Assembly: GCA_002344075.1 (NCBI GenBank)
Contig: DDTM01000118.1
Span: forward strand, 1 to 64,000
Length of the DNA: 64,000 bases
Origin: Bacteroidetes bacterium UBA2364
Lineage (GTDB): Bacteria; Bacteroidota; Rhodothermia; Rhodothermales; UBA2364
Reading direction: 5' to 3'
Shown here: positions 44,399 to 52,109 of the stretch, in pieces
How positions within the stretch are numbered: position 1 is the stretch's first letter
Layout of the letters: each line of letters starts with the position of its first letter
Notes under the pieces: generated by a model
What the model saw: the letters and a program-made list of their open reading frames with translations, nothing else
Database searches by the model: none
What the model was told of the DNA's origin: nothing
Position numbers and translations under genes: made by a program

Positions 44399-45328
44399 AT
44401 GAATAACCAGTCAACCTCTCATACGTTTTCCGGATTCTTCCAAAATGGGATCGTTAACATGGCTTTAGCAGCCTTGTCCTTTGCCCTTATGGGTGCAAGC
44501 GCCAAATGGCTTGGTAACCGACTCCCCTCCGTAGAACTAATGTTTTTCAGGAACATTATTGGCGTAACCATTATCAGCGCCACCATGCTGCGCAGCCCGC
44601 TCCACCAAACCGGCGGCAAACCGAGATTACTCGTATTTCGGGGCGTCATCGGAACATTGGCCCTTTTTGGTTTTTTTTATAACCTGACCCATATCCGTCT
44701 GGCGGAAGCCAATACTTATAACCTAACCTACCCCATTTTTATCGGATTGATCAGCGCCCTTTTTCTTGGAACCAAAGTTACTTTACGTCAATGGATTTAT
44801 ATCTTATTAGGCTTTATAGGTATCTTATTCATTTTTCGTCCTAACCTGGATATTTCGCTCAAAAACCATCTTTTAGGCTTATGGAGCGGTTTGGGGGCTG
44901 CCATTGCTTATCTTTCCATAAACCAATTACGCCACTATTATGACCACCGTGCAACCGTATTGTCCTTCATGATATCAGGTATCGTTCTACCCGTCATCGG
45001 CACGTCTATAGGCAGGATATGGCCAATACCTGCTTTAGACTTTTTGACGGCGCCCTTTATTTGGCCATTGGGACAGGAATGGGTGTTCCTCCTTTTTTTG
45101 GGACTCTCGGCAATGATGGGACAGATTTTTGTGACCCGTGCTCTCAGTTTGGGCAATCCGGCGGTGGTTGGCCCCATTAATTATCTTCAAATTCCATTTG
45201 CCATCATATTAGGCCTGTTTATGGGTGACGCTTTTCCGGATGCATTGACGCTTTTCGGTATTGGCCTGATTGTCTTCAGTGGGATTCTGATTACAGCACA
45301 TAGTTTTGCCGCTCCCAAGAAGCTATAA
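44399..45328 (+). CDS. EamA/DMT-family exporter
   Basis: 309-residue drug/metabolite transporter with ten hydrophobic segments in two EamA repeats. The first includes ALSFALMGASAKWLGNRLPS, then VELMFFRNIIGVTIISATML and LTHIRLAEANTYNLTYPIF; the second QIFVTRALSLGNPAVVGPIN. The layout is that of the S-adenosylmethionine/amino-acid exporter group, but the substrate cannot be assigned. It is divergent from the aldolase gene with about 140 bp between starts. Confidence 0.88.
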   Translation: MNNQSTSHTFSGFFQNGIVNMALAALSFALMGASAKWLGNRLPSVELMFFRNIIGVTIISATMLRSPLHQTGGKPRLLVFRGVIGTLALFGFFYNLTHIRLAEANTYNLTYPIFIGLISALFLGTKVTLRQWIYILLGFIGILFIFRPNLDISLKNHLLGLWSGLGAAIAYLSINQLRHYYDHRATVLSFMISGIVLPVIGTSIGRIWPIPALDFLTAPFIWPLGQEWVFLLFLGLSAMMGQIFVTRALSLGNPAVVGPINYLQIPFAIILGLFMGDAFPDALTLFGIGLIVFSGILITAHSFAAPKKL

Positions 45329-45332
45329 GTCC

Positions 45333-45372
45333 AAAAAAACACCGCCCAAAACCGGAGTCTCAGGCGGTGCTT
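45333..45372 (-). terminator. Terminator of the small lipoprotein gene
   Basis: CACCGCC (45340-45346) and GGCGGTG (45363-45369) form a hairpin; on the minus strand it ends in seven T residues (45339-45333). The plus-strand version lacks a T-run, so it serves the gene at 45411-45803 better. Confidence 0.75.
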
Positions 45373-45410
45373 AATCACCCTTTTCCATTATTACCAAACA
45401 TTTTTAGCAA

Positions 45411-45803
45411 TCAGTTTTTGGCCTTATTGGCTTCTACGGTGATGGTAAATTCTGTTTCTGCATATTCGCCGTCATTGTCTTCAGCCGAGACACGTACCCT
45501 TGCGGATCCCGGAACACCTGCCACTACGTACAAAAAACCATTCCGGACGTAAGCATCAGCCACAGAATTGTTTGTACTCCGTGCATCGTAATACAACGTA
45601 CCGCCGCCTGTATGCACGAAAACTTTAGGATTGGCAATCAAATCCCGACTCCAGGCTTCGGCACGCCCCAGAACGATATTTGGAATTTGATAATTGACCA
45701 CCGGATATCCATTGTCGTAAAATGATTGATCACACGCCGAAAAAGAAAGCGAGGTCAGTACCACAAAGGCAGAAAAAGCGAGAGAGCGTAATACGTTTTT
45801 CAT
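45411..45803 (-). CDS. Small exported lipoprotein
   Basis: 130 residues: signal peptide with lipobox SLSFSAC (Cys24), then a single domain that looks like an Ig/cadherin fold (GVPGSARVRVSAEDNDGEYA followed by ETEFTITVEA). Family not recognised. It probably faces the periplasm or cell surface. It is monocistronic between two terminator/promoter regions. Confidence 0.65.
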   Translation of the reverse strand: MKNVLRSLAFSAFVVLTSLSFSACDQSFYDNGYPVVNYQIPNIVLGRAEAWSRDLIANPKVFVHTGGGTLYYDARSTNNSVADAYVRNGFLYVVAGVPGSARVRVSAEDNDGEYAETEFTITVEANKAKN

Positions 45804-45987
45804 GGGAGAGACTCCAGTTTGTACTTCAAGATTGATGTCGGAGGATGGATTTAGTTTTTCTTATTGCGAGTACTATGCCAAAAATGAAATAGGGCCTAAA
45901 TGCCCCCCTTTAGGCTCCCTACACTGGCCTACTTGTCTAATCTATCACGCGCCCTGTCCATTATTATATACGCAATAAACCGCTTTG

Positions 45988-46641
45988 CTATTCTGTTGTC
46001 ACATAAAGCGTCGGTAGGCTCGTAATTTCGGCTTCAAGCACATCCTCTTTCTGAATAGCACCGACACCTTCCGGAGTTCCGGTATAAATCAAGTCGCCGG
46101 GTTCTAAGGTAAAGATCGTAGAAGCATAAGCCACCAACGTTACAACCGAAAAGATCATGTCTGCGGTATGGCCTTTTTGCCGTACTTCGCCATTGACCTT
46201 CAACGAGATAAACAGATCTTGGACATCCGGTACCATATTGGCCGCCACAAAATCACCGATGGGGGCAAAAGTATCAAACCCTTTGGCTACCGACCAAGGA
46301 GCACCCACTTTTTTGGCCCGTCCCTGAAGATCACGCGCCGTCATGTCTAAGCCTACAGCATACCCTGCTATATGATGCAAGGCATCGGATTCTGGAATAT
46401 TTTTGCCTCCTTTTAAAAGCGCAACCACCAACTCAACTTCATGGTGTACTTCTTGTGATTGTGTAGGAATGACGATTGTACCCCCACTTCCAACCAAACT
46501 GGTAGCAGGTTTTAAGAAAATCATCGGTTCCGTTGGTATTGCACTTTGCATTTCCTTTGCATGTTCGGCGTAGTTGCGTCCGATACAAATCAGTTTTCCG
46601 GGGCGGATGGGTTCCGAAAAGCCGGGCAAATCAATCTTCAT
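45988..46641 (-). CDS. Fumarylacetoacetate hydrolase family protein
   Basis: Metal-dependent FAH-fold enzyme acting on a beta-diketo or oxo-acid substrate (for example acylpyruvate hydrolase, oxaloacetate decarboxylase or a hydratase). Motifs: CIGRNYAEHAKEMQ, PMIFLKPATSLVG, VHHEVELVVALL (acidic metal ligands), GYAVGLDMTARDLQ and PGDLIYTGTPEGVG. The length of 217 residues is that of the single-domain bacterial YcgM type. The start at MKIDLPGFSE (46641) or the preceding ATG at 46653 is possible. It is divergent from rplU. The reaction cannot be told from the sequence. Confidence 0.87.
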   Translation of the reverse strand: MKIDLPGFSEPIRPGKLICIGRNYAEHAKEMQSAIPTEPMIFLKPATSLVGSGGTIVIPTQSQEVHHEVELVVALLKGGKNIPESDALHHIAGYAVGLDMTARDLQGRAKKVGAPWSVAKGFDTFAPIGDFVAANMVPDVQDLFISLKVNGEVRQKGHTADMIFSVVTLVAYASTIFTLEPGDLIYTGTPEGVGAIQKEDVLEAEITSLPTLYVTTE

Positions 46642-46661
46642 GAGATTCTCCATTTAGGTTA

Positions 46662-46692
46662 TTGAACAATTTTTACGAATGCCGTATCTTAA
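46662..46692 (+). promoter_or_regulatory. Candidate promoter for rplU-rpmA
   Basis: TTGA (46662-46665), 19 nt, then TATCTTAA (46685-46692), a weak match to TTTG-N19-TAnnTTTG. A leader of about 80 nt would precede rplU. No other element was recognised in the gap. Confidence 0.3.
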
Positions 46693-46780
46693 TGAGCTAT
46701 AAAAATTCGCGTTTCACCTGGCGGGCAGACGAAACAAAATACGTTTCTAACGCTCCCGCGCTAAACAAGGTTTAAAAAAT

Positions 46781-47092
46781 ATGTACGCAATCGTAGAAAT
46801 TGCTGGCAAACAGTTTAAGGTCCAAGAAGGTCTTAAGTTGTATGTCCCGAAAATGACGGCTGAACCCGGAGACGCCGTTTCGTTTGATCAGGTTTTATTG
46901 GTATCGGGTGAGGCAGGTGTACAAGTAGGTACTCCTACCGTCGCCGGGGCTTCTGTTTCTGCTGAAGTCGTCAACCATGTTCGGGCAGACAAAGTGATTG
47001 TATTCAAGAAAAAACGTCGTAAGGGGTATCGGGTGAAAAATGGTCATCGTCAGCCATATACCCAAATTGCCATTCAGGCAGTTACCGTATAA
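46781..47092 (+). CDS. rplU: 50S ribosomal protein L21
   Basis: 103-residue bL21, a 23S-rRNA-binding protein of the large subunit. It starts MYAIVEIAGKQFKVQEGLK and ends with KKKRRKGYRVKNGHRQPYTQ, both family signatures. It precedes rpmA by 39 bp in the usual bacterial order. The L21 signal was intact with no frameshift. Confidence 0.97.
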   Translation: MYAIVEIAGKQFKVQEGLKLYVPKMTAEPGDAVSFDQVLLVSGEAGVQVGTPTVAGASVSAEVVNHVRADKVIVFKKKRRKGYRVKNGHRQPYTQIAIQAVTV

Positions 47093-47131
47093 CCCGGTCT
47101 TCTTCTCAACTTTTTAAATCAGGACTTGATC

Positions 47132-47404
47132 ATGGCACACAAAAAAGGTGTAGGTTCATCCAAAAACGGCCGCGATTCCAACCCAAAGATGTTGGGCGTT
47201 AAAGCATATGGCGGTCAGTTCGTAACCGCAGGTAGCATTATTGTCCGCCAGCGTGGTACCAAGTTCCACCCCGGCTCCAATGTGATGCGGGGAGGCGATG
47301 ATACGCTTTTTGCCACCTCGCATGGCACCGTTCGCTTCACCATGGGTCAGAAAAACCGCAAGTTTGTTCATATTGATCCGATTGCCGAAGAAGCAACTGC
47401 ATAA
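47132..47404 (+). CDS. rpmA: 50S ribosomal protein L27
   Basis: 90-residue bL27 at the peptidyl-transferase centre. It begins MAHKKGVGSSKNGRDSNPKM, so there is no N-terminal extension needing cleavage, unlike Firmicutes L27. Then come GVKAYGGQFVTAGSIIVRQR and GTKFHPGSNV. The start at 47132 is chosen because the mature terminus AHKKG is universal; an ATG two codons upstream (47126) is possible but unlikely. A strong terminator follows. Confidence 0.97.
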   Translation: MAHKKGVGSSKNGRDSNPKMLGVKAYGGQFVTAGSIIVRQRGTKFHPGSNVMRGGDDTLFATSHGTVRFTMGQKNRKFVHIDPIAEEATA

Positions 47405-47424
47405 TAGCCCCTTATGAGATGATG

Positions 47425-47456
47425 AAGCCCGTCCAATCTTTTGGATGGGCTTTTTT
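47425..47456 (+). terminator. Rho-independent terminator after rpmA
   Basis: AAGCCCGTCCAA (47425-47436) and TTGGATGGGCTT (47441-47452) form a 12-bp stem with one G-T pair and a 4-nt loop, followed by T residues. Confidence 0.9.
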
Positions 47457-47505
47457 CTTTGTAGAGTACCACGCTCACTATAATTGGGACTTAAGGTGGT
47501 TATAC

Positions 47506-47643
47506 TTCGTTTTCCATTGCAATATCGCCCCTACGAGGCTTTTTTATGTACGTCACCACTTAATAAACGGTAGGCAAAGATTGTCTTTCACATATTACCC
47601 AATTTAAGTGTGTCGTAATGTCTATTGCATTTTTGAAATGCAC
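47506..47643 (+). repeat. Dispersed degenerate repeat, copy B
   Basis: Aligns with 606-740: the same ordered blocks TTCGTTTTCYATTGC, TCGCCCCTACG, TAGGCAAAGAT and GCATTTTTGAAATGCAC. Like copy A it lies between two 3' ends (rpmA and the DUF4252 gene). The rest of the gap (47457-47737) holds no supported gene. Confidence 0.65.
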
Positions 47644-47737
47644 TCGTTGATCCGCTGCTTAAGGATAAAAAAGGATGTACTGGCTCGCAATACACCCTTT
47701 TGAGGAGAGACAAAAATGTCTTTTTGGAATTCTCAGT

Positions 47738-48274
47738 TTAGTGCTTTCTTCTAGGACGAAAAGTAGGGTTTTGTGTAGCAATGGCTTCTTCAACCAAATC
47801 GTTAAAATTTCCCTTGGCCCGTATCATAACCAAGTCTTCTGCATCTGCGACCACCATGTATAAATCGCGGACACTTCCATGACGTTCTTTATACAACATC
47901 CAAACATTGCTGTCTTCGTCCCGAACACTGAGTGCTGTTTCCCAGCCTTCCTGTTGTAGGTCGCGCAAAGCCTTGGGCATTCGTAGCGCGGCCTGATTTG
48001 GGCGTCCTCGGAATTCATAAACGCGGACGTAGGCACGGTGAAAGTGCTGCATAATCCGCTTAGCATCCCACGCATCTTCATCATCGGTCCATGAAACAAT
48101 CCAACGGGCCAAGCCCAAGAGTGCAGGCCCTGCATGGACACCCACTATTTTGCGGTAAGATCCACCCTCTTGCTGGCGTTCCAAATCCCACCGCACCTGT
48201 TGCATATGAGAAGAACCCAAACAACCTGAAAGAAGAGGCAGTAGTAGTGCTAAAGTTAAATATCGTAATTTCAT
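47738..48274 (-). CDS. DUF4252-like lipoprotein
   Basis: 178 residues: lipobox LPLLSGC (Cys18), then a DUF4252-like fold with AYVRVYEFRGRPNQAALRMP, GWETALSVRDEDSNVWMLYK and DLYMVVADAEDLVMIRAKGN. This is the last gene of the ECF-sigma operon, 17 bp after a larger DUF4252-like gene, a setting known for this family in Bacteroidota. The function is not established; envelope stress is a plausible context. Confidence 0.8.
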   Translation of the reverse strand: MKLRYLTLALLLPLLSGCLGSSHMQQVRWDLERQQEGGSYRKIVGVHAGPALLGLARWIVSWTDDEDAWDAKRIMQHFHRAYVRVYEFRGRPNQAALRMPKALRDLQQEGWETALSVRDEDSNVWMLYKERHGSVRDLYMVVADAEDLVMIRAKGNFNDLVEEAIATQNPTFRPRRKH

Positions 48275-48291
48275 ATATTTAGAGAAGCTAA

Positions 48292-49575
48292 CTATTGGTC
48301 TATTGTAATGGTGCGGTCTTTTTTATCATATACCACTCGCACCTTCACATTTCCATTCAACCCTTCCAGTACGTGTATATCGGGTCTGGTGTTTATCCGA
48401 ACTTGGGGTACCAATACTTCAGGTAAGACGTCTGAATATTGCAGGTAGGGCAAATTCGTCAAGGAGTTGGTCTGTGCTAAATTCGAAAGCGGGGAGCCTG
48501 TCAAGTATAGCAACTTATCGAAGCCATCTTCAATATTGAGGGCCATTCCCGCATATCGCAGGGCTTTTTGGACAGCAGGATGACCCCAGTCGTTGTCGTT
48601 AAAGTTCATATTTTGGCCTTTATTTTTGGGCTTTTTCTCATTGGCAGGCCAACGATCTGCATCGCGTTTGGCTTGAATACAGGCTTTGTATCCTGGTTTT
48701 CCGGGAGCGGGACAAGCGATATCGGGCGACGGCGGAGCATTGGGCGGCATCACTCCTGATGGCGGTTTAGGTGCGGGTACAGGCATTGGTACGCAATTTT
48801 CCTCATTGTCTCCACACGAAACCTTAAATCTGACAGGCTTGGGCATTTCGATACAATCTTCTTCGTCGTCCTTACATTTTTCCTTGTATTTGGGTAATTT
48901 AGGCATTTCCACACAGTCTTCATCCTCTTCGTCGCAACGCTCCTTCATTTTTGGGGCTTTGGGTGTTTCAATACAGTCTTCATCGTCGTCAGGACAAACG
49001 TTGCGGACATGGGGCAATCTTCTGCCGCCGGAGGAGAAATATTCCATACCATTGATGTTCAGGTTGCCCGTCAGTCGCTCGATTTTATCTGGATCCACTT
49101 TACCATCAATATTGACAAACATCGCCATTGGTTCATCATCATCCATATCCAGCACCATCACCAACATGCCCAGCACATCGTCGTTTCGGCCTTCTTTCAC
49201 CATCACATACACATTACTTTCATCGTCACGTACACGTGTTACAACATCCCACCCATCGCTTTTTAGGTTTCGTGAGATTCCGGTCATTTTTCGTCCAATT
49301 TCTTCCATCGTGCGGCCATTGACGGGATAGCCACGAACATAAATCCCACGAATGTCGCGCATCATGGCCGCTGCTTCCGGGTCTTCTGCTTCGGCAGCGC
49401 GGGCGCCCATTCGTAGGAGCGCACCCTTAAGGGTTACTTCAATTTTTGGCTCTTCGTCGAAAAACCGATCTAAGGCGTCAAAATCAATGGGTTGTGCATA
49501 AATGGTGCTACCGAAAAGGAGCAACGGGATCAGCCATACAGCCAGATACACGAGGCGGTTTTTAAGGATTTTCAT
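48292..49575 (-). CDS. Exported DUF4252-like protein with four Cys/acidic 20-residue repeats
   Basis: 427 residues. A signal peptide (cleavage near TIYAQ) is followed by a DUF4252-like domain (about 35-180: IRGIYVRGYPVNGRTMEEIG; GWDVVTRVRDDESNVYVMVK; LVMVLDMDDDEPMAMFVNID). From residue 194 come four tandem 20-residue units of the form C-x6-C-[IV]-E-M-P-K, very acidic between the two Cys. A Pro-rich linker and a last domain of about 120 residues with asparagines and hydrophobics (QTNSLTNLPYLQYSDVLPEV) end the protein. The repeats are not part of known DUF4252 proteins to my knowledge. It follows the anti-sigma-like gene and precedes the smaller DUF4252-like lipoprotein. Confidence 0.78.
   Translation of the reverse strand: MKILKNRLVYLAVWLIPLLLFGSTIYAQPIDFDALDRFFDEEPKIEVTLKGALLRMGARAAEAEDPEAAAMMRDIRGIYVRGYPVNGRTMEEIGRKMTGISRNLKSDGWDVVTRVRDDESNVYVMVKEGRNDDVLGMLVMVLDMDDDEPMAMFVNIDGKVDPDKIERLTGNLNINGMEYFSSGGRRLPHVRNVCPDDDEDCIETPKAPKMKERCDEEDEDCVEMPKLPKYKEKCKDDEEDCIEMPKPVRFKVSCGDNEENCVPMPVPAPKPPSGVMPPNAPPSPDIACPAPGKPGYKACIQAKRDADRWPANEKKPKNKGQNMNFNDNDWGHPAVQKALRYAGMALNIEDGFDKLLYLTGSPLSNLAQTNSLTNLPYLQYSDVLPEVLVPQVRINTRPDIHVLEGLNGNVKVRVVYDKKDRTITIDQ
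48760..48996 (-). repeat. 60-bp tandem repeat encoding Cys/acidic units
   Basis: Four in-frame units: 48996-48937, 48936-48877, 48876-48817 and from 48816 to about 48760. Units 1-3 read C-x(3)-[DE]-x-D-C-[IV]-E-x-P-K-x(3)-[KR]-x(4); unit 4 has decayed (C-G-D-N-E-E-N-C-V-P-M-P). Protein-level conservation exceeds DNA identity. Confidence 0.9.
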
Positions 49576-49678
49576 AGTTATATTTTTTTAAGGAACGCTA
49601 AAAAAGGTTGGCATCGCTTTGCGTGCCATAAAACGGTGTCATCACAAAAAACGGGTACCTCGTTTTCTGTTCAAGATA

Positions 49679-50461
49679 TTATTGATTCAGCACTTCGAAA
49701 GGTGCGGCAGTAGCCAGTCTTACAGGCTCGGCCACATGTTCTTCCATATATTGTGCTTGGATGGATTCTGATTTTTTAGCTACAGTACCGAGGAATGCCA
49801 TGATCCATTGCGCTTGGTCTTTTGCAAGGGCAATATCTTCATCTGAAAACGTTTCATCGGCACGTGGTGAAGGTGTTTGGAGGGTATTTTTGGCTTTATG
49901 TGTTGTACGGCGAACGATTCGCTTTGTATTACCTAATGAGGCCAGACGTACAGTAGGACGTGGGGCTTCAGTTGTTTTTGGGACGATGACTGCAAACTCT
50001 TCAGTTGGCATCGGAGCAATACGTTTCCGATTCGCTTCATTATCAAAAGTTTTTGGGGTGACTGACTCCGATTGTTGCGTTATTTTAGGCGGAGTAGGAC
50101 GAAAAATTGGATTACGAAACACCGAAACCGCAACGAAAAGCAGGCCGAAAGTGGCAAGTGCCAAGGCGGGCCGCCATGCAGGTACAAATAAAGCATACCA
50201 GAAAGCCGTGAAGCGGTGCTGGTAATGCGCCTTTAACTCTCGATCTACTGCCGCCATTACGTTTGAGGTCACCCGATCCGGACAGGGTATTTCCGGTAAT
50301 CGGGTAAATGCAAGTCGCATGTCCTGCATAAGTTGTAATTCATCACGCAGTGACTCAGAATTGGCCAGCAATTGTTCGAAACGCTTGTGTTCGGTATCGG
50401 ACAGGCTTCCTGCGAGATAAGCATCCATCTGTTCCAATTGTTCAAGAGTTAACGGTTTCAT
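49679..50461 (-). CDS. Anti-sigma-factor-like membrane protein
   Basis: 260 residues. The N-terminal cytoplasmic part (LEQLEQMDAYLAGSLSDTEH; KRFEQLLANSESLRDELQLM) resembles the short anti-sigma domains of FecR/RskA-type proteins but has no HxxxCxxC zinc motif. A transmembrane helix follows near residues 92-112 (PALALATFGLLFVAVSVF), then a Thr/Pro-rich periplasmic tail with no recognised domain. It overlaps the upstream ECF sigma gene by 20 bp, which suggests translational coupling and a sigma-binding role. Confidence 0.75.
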   Translation of the reverse strand: MKPLTLEQLEQMDAYLAGSLSDTEHKRFEQLLANSESLRDELQLMQDMRLAFTRLPEIPCPDRVTSNVMAAVDRELKAHYQHRFTAFWYALFVPAWRPALALATFGLLFVAVSVFRNPIFRPTPPKITQQSESVTPKTFDNEANRKRIAPMPTEEFAVIVPKTTEAPRPTVRLASLGNTKRIVRRTTHKAKNTLQTPSPRADETFSDEDIALAKDQAQWIMAFLGTVAKKSESIQAQYMEEHVAEPVRLATAAPFEVLNQ

Positions 50462-50981
50462 AGGGCAATTGGGTGGTTAGGTGTTCTCGAAGCATTTTGC
50501 GGGCACGATGCAAATATACTTTTACGGTGTTCAAGGGGAGATCCAAAGACTCAGCGATTTGTTCATATGCCATGTCTTGAATTTCTCGGCAGACCACGAT
50601 GGAGCGATACGGTTCTCCGATTTTCTGGAGCGCCCCTTCAATCCGTTGTCGGATTTGTTTTGCCTCTAGCATCTTATCCGGAGCAGGTGCTTCGTCTGCA
50701 ATCAACAAATGAGCAACATGTTCCGTATCGGTTGTGACAGCCGCCTGATACGTTTGACGCTTTCGCAAGGCATCCACACAAGCATTTTTGGTTACACGGG
50801 TCAGCCAAGCGGCTAAAACCGCTTCTTCCAGATCCATCCCGTGATGCCACAGACGCAACAAAACTTCTTGCGTAACATCTTCGGCGTCTTCGGCGTTGCC
50901 TAAGTAATACCGCGCAAAGGAAAAAACGCGGTTCTTATGCTGTTCAACCAATTTCTGGAATTTTTGCCGTTGTCTAAGCAT
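50442..50981 (-). CDS. ECF-type RNA polymerase sigma factor
   Basis: 179-residue group IV sigma factor. Region 2 is HKNRVFSFARYYLGNAEDAE with DVTQEVLLRLW; region 4 is the helix-turn-helix around MAYEQIAESLDLPLNTVKVY, preceding LHRARKMLREHL. No region 3 and no C-terminal extension are seen. It heads the operon sigma, anti-sigma-like, then two DUF4252-like exports, so it probably responds to an envelope signal through the membrane partner. No autoregulated promoter could be identified upstream. Confidence 0.92.
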   Translation of the reverse strand: MLRQRQKFQKLVEQHKNRVFSFARYYLGNAEDAEDVTQEVLLRLWHHGMDLEEAVLAAWLTRVTKNACVDALRKRQTYQAAVTTDTEHVAHLLIADEAPAPDKMLEAKQIRQRIEGALQKIGEPYRSIVVCREIQDMAYEQIAESLDLPLNTVKVYLHRARKMLREHLTTQLPYETVNS

Positions 50982-51148
50982 GGGGTTCAGGGTGCAGTTC
51001 GCGGAAGTAACGGCTTGCCTAGCAAAAAGGTTACATGATTAATAGATTCATGCTAACTTAACAACAATGTTTATTCGTTTCATGCGGCGTTGTCGTTAGA
51101 TTAAAGGAATACAAGCCACCACAAAGTCTTATTTCATCATTAAACTAC

Positions 51149-51157
51149 AGGGGAGGT
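51149..51157 (+). promoter_or_regulatory. Strong Shine-Dalgarno sequence upstream of the vWA lipoprotein gene
   Basis: AGGGGAGGT lies 4 nt before the ATG at 51162. Most starts in this window lack such a site, so this gene stands out and its start is well fixed. Confidence 0.7.
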
Positions 51158-51161
51158 TTAT

Positions 51162-51854
51162 ATGCGTAAGTTATTATTTTTATTCATTCTAATGGTTTCA
51201 TTTTCAGGATGTTACCTTTTTAAAAAGCAAACCACATACTATGGTATTTCCACCGATGCCAAAAACATTGTCTTTGTGATGGATATATCGGGAAGTATGG
51301 AAGGTAAAAACGAAGGCGGGCTTACTGGTCGAGCGACAGCAGCGGCAGCCAATGCGGGTGCGAATGTTGTAGAACGAACCGTAGGAGGCCGTCTTGGGAA
51401 CATTGCTGGTAGCCAAATCAGAAAACAGACAACCAAATTAGGATCGGCCAAACGCGAGTTGATCCCAACAATTAAAGGCCTTGCTGAAAGCACGCAGTTT
51501 TCCGTATTGATTTTTGAAGACAAAGTAAAATCATGGCGCTCTGCTCCGGTTACGGCCTCAGCAACCAACAAAAACTTGGCGGCTGTATATATAGACGCAG
51601 TGCAATCCGGAGGGGGCACTTCAGCAAAAGCCGCTTTAGAACAGGCATTTCGGGTTACAGGAATAGATGCGATTTTCTTTGTCACGGATGGACAGCCAAC
51701 CGATGCCAGTGCGCAAGAAATCCTGAACTTAGCTGCTTCTAAGAATCGCTCGAAAAAAATCGTGATTAACTGCATTGGAATCGGTGATGATCAGGATGAA
51801 ACCTTCCTGCGCCAACTTGCCGCTGCCAATAATGGCCAGTATTTCAGAAAGTAA
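51162..51854 (+). CDS. Lipoprotein with von Willebrand factor A domain
   Basis: 230 residues. Signal peptide with lipobox SFSGC (Cys17), then a vWA domain: NIVFVMDISGSMEG (MIDAS D-x-S-x-S), a variable Ala/Gly-rich loop, STQFSVLIFEDKV, GGGTSAKAALEQAF (MIDAS Thr) and DAIFFVTDGQPTDASAQEIL. The MIDAS is complete, so metal-dependent ligand binding is expected. The long Ala/Gly stretch (about 50-90) is unusual. Export to the periplasm or outer membrane is inferred. A terminator follows. Confidence 0.85.
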   Translation: MRKLLFLFILMVSFSGCYLFKKQTTYYGISTDAKNIVFVMDISGSMEGKNEGGLTGRATAAAANAGANVVERTVGGRLGNIAGSQIRKQTTKLGSAKRELIPTIKGLAESTQFSVLIFEDKVKSWRSAPVTASATNKNLAAVYIDAVQSGGGTSAKAALEQAFRVTGIDAIFFVTDGQPTDASAQEILNLAASKNRSKKIVINCIGIGDDQDETFLRQLAAANNGQYFRK

Positions 51855-51883
51855 AAATTTATTAGAGAAAATAATATTTATTT

Positions 51884-51918
51884 AATAAGGCAGTTCAATT
51901 TGATTGCCTTATTTTTTT
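51884..51918 (+). terminator. Rho-independent terminator after the vWA gene
   Basis: AATAAGGCA pairs with TGCCTTATT (51884-51892 and 51905-51913), followed by a T-run. Confidence 0.8.
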
Positions 51919-52109
51919 ATACAGAAATCATTTTTTGACACATTAATTATCACAGCTTGAATATTCCCCGAAAATCTGTTGATAATTCAAAGGTTTTTCT
52001 TTGGAAGATAGCCGATTCTGATTGATTATACCCAATCATCTATCCCTGCAAAACGTTTTTCATCTGATGGGTTCGCACCCTAAACATTCGACAAAACCCT
52101 TTTAACACC

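Noticed and set aside
48686..49330. 214-codon Ser-rich frame on the plus strand opposite the DUF4252-like gene
   Set aside because: Its repetitive Ser/Leu composition is the mirror of the Asp/Glu repeat on the other strand; no family match.
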